Source of the DNA: Pseudorhodobacter antarcticus
GTDB lineage: Bacteria; Pseudomonadota; Alphaproteobacteria; Rhodobacterales; Rhodobacteraceae
Direction: 5' to 3'
DNA: 5,761 bases
Assembly: GCA_945897655.1 (NCBI GenBank)
Contig: CAMDHB010000238.1
Location: 1 to 5,761 of the forward strand
Position numbers and translations under genes: made by a program. This document shows, in pieces, positions 5,535 through 5,761 of this stretch (its first letter is position 1; each line of letters starts with the position of its first letter). Under the pieces are notes generated by a model. It made no database searches. It saw only the letters and a program-made list of their open reading frames with translations, and was not told the origin of the DNA.

Positions 5535-5761
5535 TCAATCGAAGCGCTTGATCTCGCTGTAGTCACCCATCACACGCAGGGTCACGCTGACGGGGGCGTC
5601 GCCGCGATTGCGCCAGAACCAGCCATGGTTGCCAGTAAAGGCGGCGGTCAGTTCGCCTGCGGCTTCTGGAACAGCGCGACCCTTCTCATAGCTGATCTCG
5701 TTGCCGGAGCCGTCACCGTGCATGTCGAAGTTGACCGCACCGCCCGCGACCGCCCATTCGA
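5535..5761 (-). CDS. C-terminal part of a 'transmembrane anchor protein'-like protein, partial at window edge
   Basis: The frame is open from the right window edge to the TGA at 5535-5537. About 74 residues are visible, and the Met at 5723 is internal because the frame and the similarity continue upstream of it. Recognisable segments are EWAVAGGAVNFDMHGDG, then a YEKGRAVPEAAGELTAAF stretch, NHGWFWRN, and VTLRVMGDYSEIKR at the end. This agrees with the C-terminal domain of short proteobacterial proteins annotated as 'transmembrane anchor protein', which have one N-terminal membrane helix and a domain outside the membrane. The helix would be off the window. The function of that family is not established to my knowledge. 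The gene converges on the aio operon across about 1 kb of mostly non-coding DNA, so a functional link is not indicated. Confidence 0.65.
   Translation of the reverse strand, partial: EWAVAGGAVNFDMHGDGSGNEISYEKGRAVPEAAGELTAAFTGNHGWFWRNRGDAPVSVTLRVMGDYSEIKRFD

Noticed and set aside
5207..5566. 119-codon minus-strand frame
   Set aside because: It runs across the DUF3883 fragment, the hairpin at 5474-5503 and the end of the anchor-protein gene in a different frame, and its composition is not protein-like.

Overview
The window carries an arsenite-oxidation locus from what looks like an alphaproteobacterium, probably Rhodobacteraceae-like. The taxonomy is inference. It rests on high GC, GC-rich third codon positions, and an arsenite oxidase whose Rieske subunit has the Phe/Gly pair I recall from the alphaproteobacterial NT-26 enzyme.

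Layout. (1) Positions 3-806, plus strand: the 3' part of a Fis-type regulator with a sigma-54-activator-like AAA+ domain. It lacks the GAFTGA loop and has a damaged Walker B, so it is unlikely to be a classical sigma-54 activator. (2) Positions 807-945: a 139-bp gap with a perfect 16-bp palindrome directly after the regulator stop and a GC hairpin further on. I see no convincing -24/-12 promoter. (3) Positions 946-1476 and 1489-3945: aioB, a Tat-exported Rieske subunit, and aioA, the molybdopterin catalytic subunit, 12 bp apart. Both are intact and carry the expected metal-binding and substrate-binding residues. (4) Positions 3953-3978: a perfect 10-bp GC-rich stem, then a DUF2478 gene at 4001-4537 whose stop codon lies in the loop of another hairpin. 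(5) Positions 4538-5534: nearly 1 kb of apparently decayed DNA. It holds a start-less 72-codon DUF3883-like fragment, a doubtful 50-codon minus-strand ORF and a cluster of GTTGC/GCAAC repeats. (6) Positions 5535-5761, minus strand: the C-terminal end of a gene resembling proteins annotated as 'transmembrane anchor protein', cut by the window edge.

How the genes fit together. AioB carries the only visible Tat signal, so folded AioA presumably travels to the periplasm with it. There AioA oxidises arsenite to arsenate at its Mo site and passes electrons through its 3Fe-4S cluster to the AioB Rieske centre and on to a cytochrome or similar carrier, which is not encoded here. The DUF2478 protein may help with molybdenum or cofactor supply. 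The upstream regulator is the obvious candidate to control the operon. Both of those roles are inferred from position and family only.
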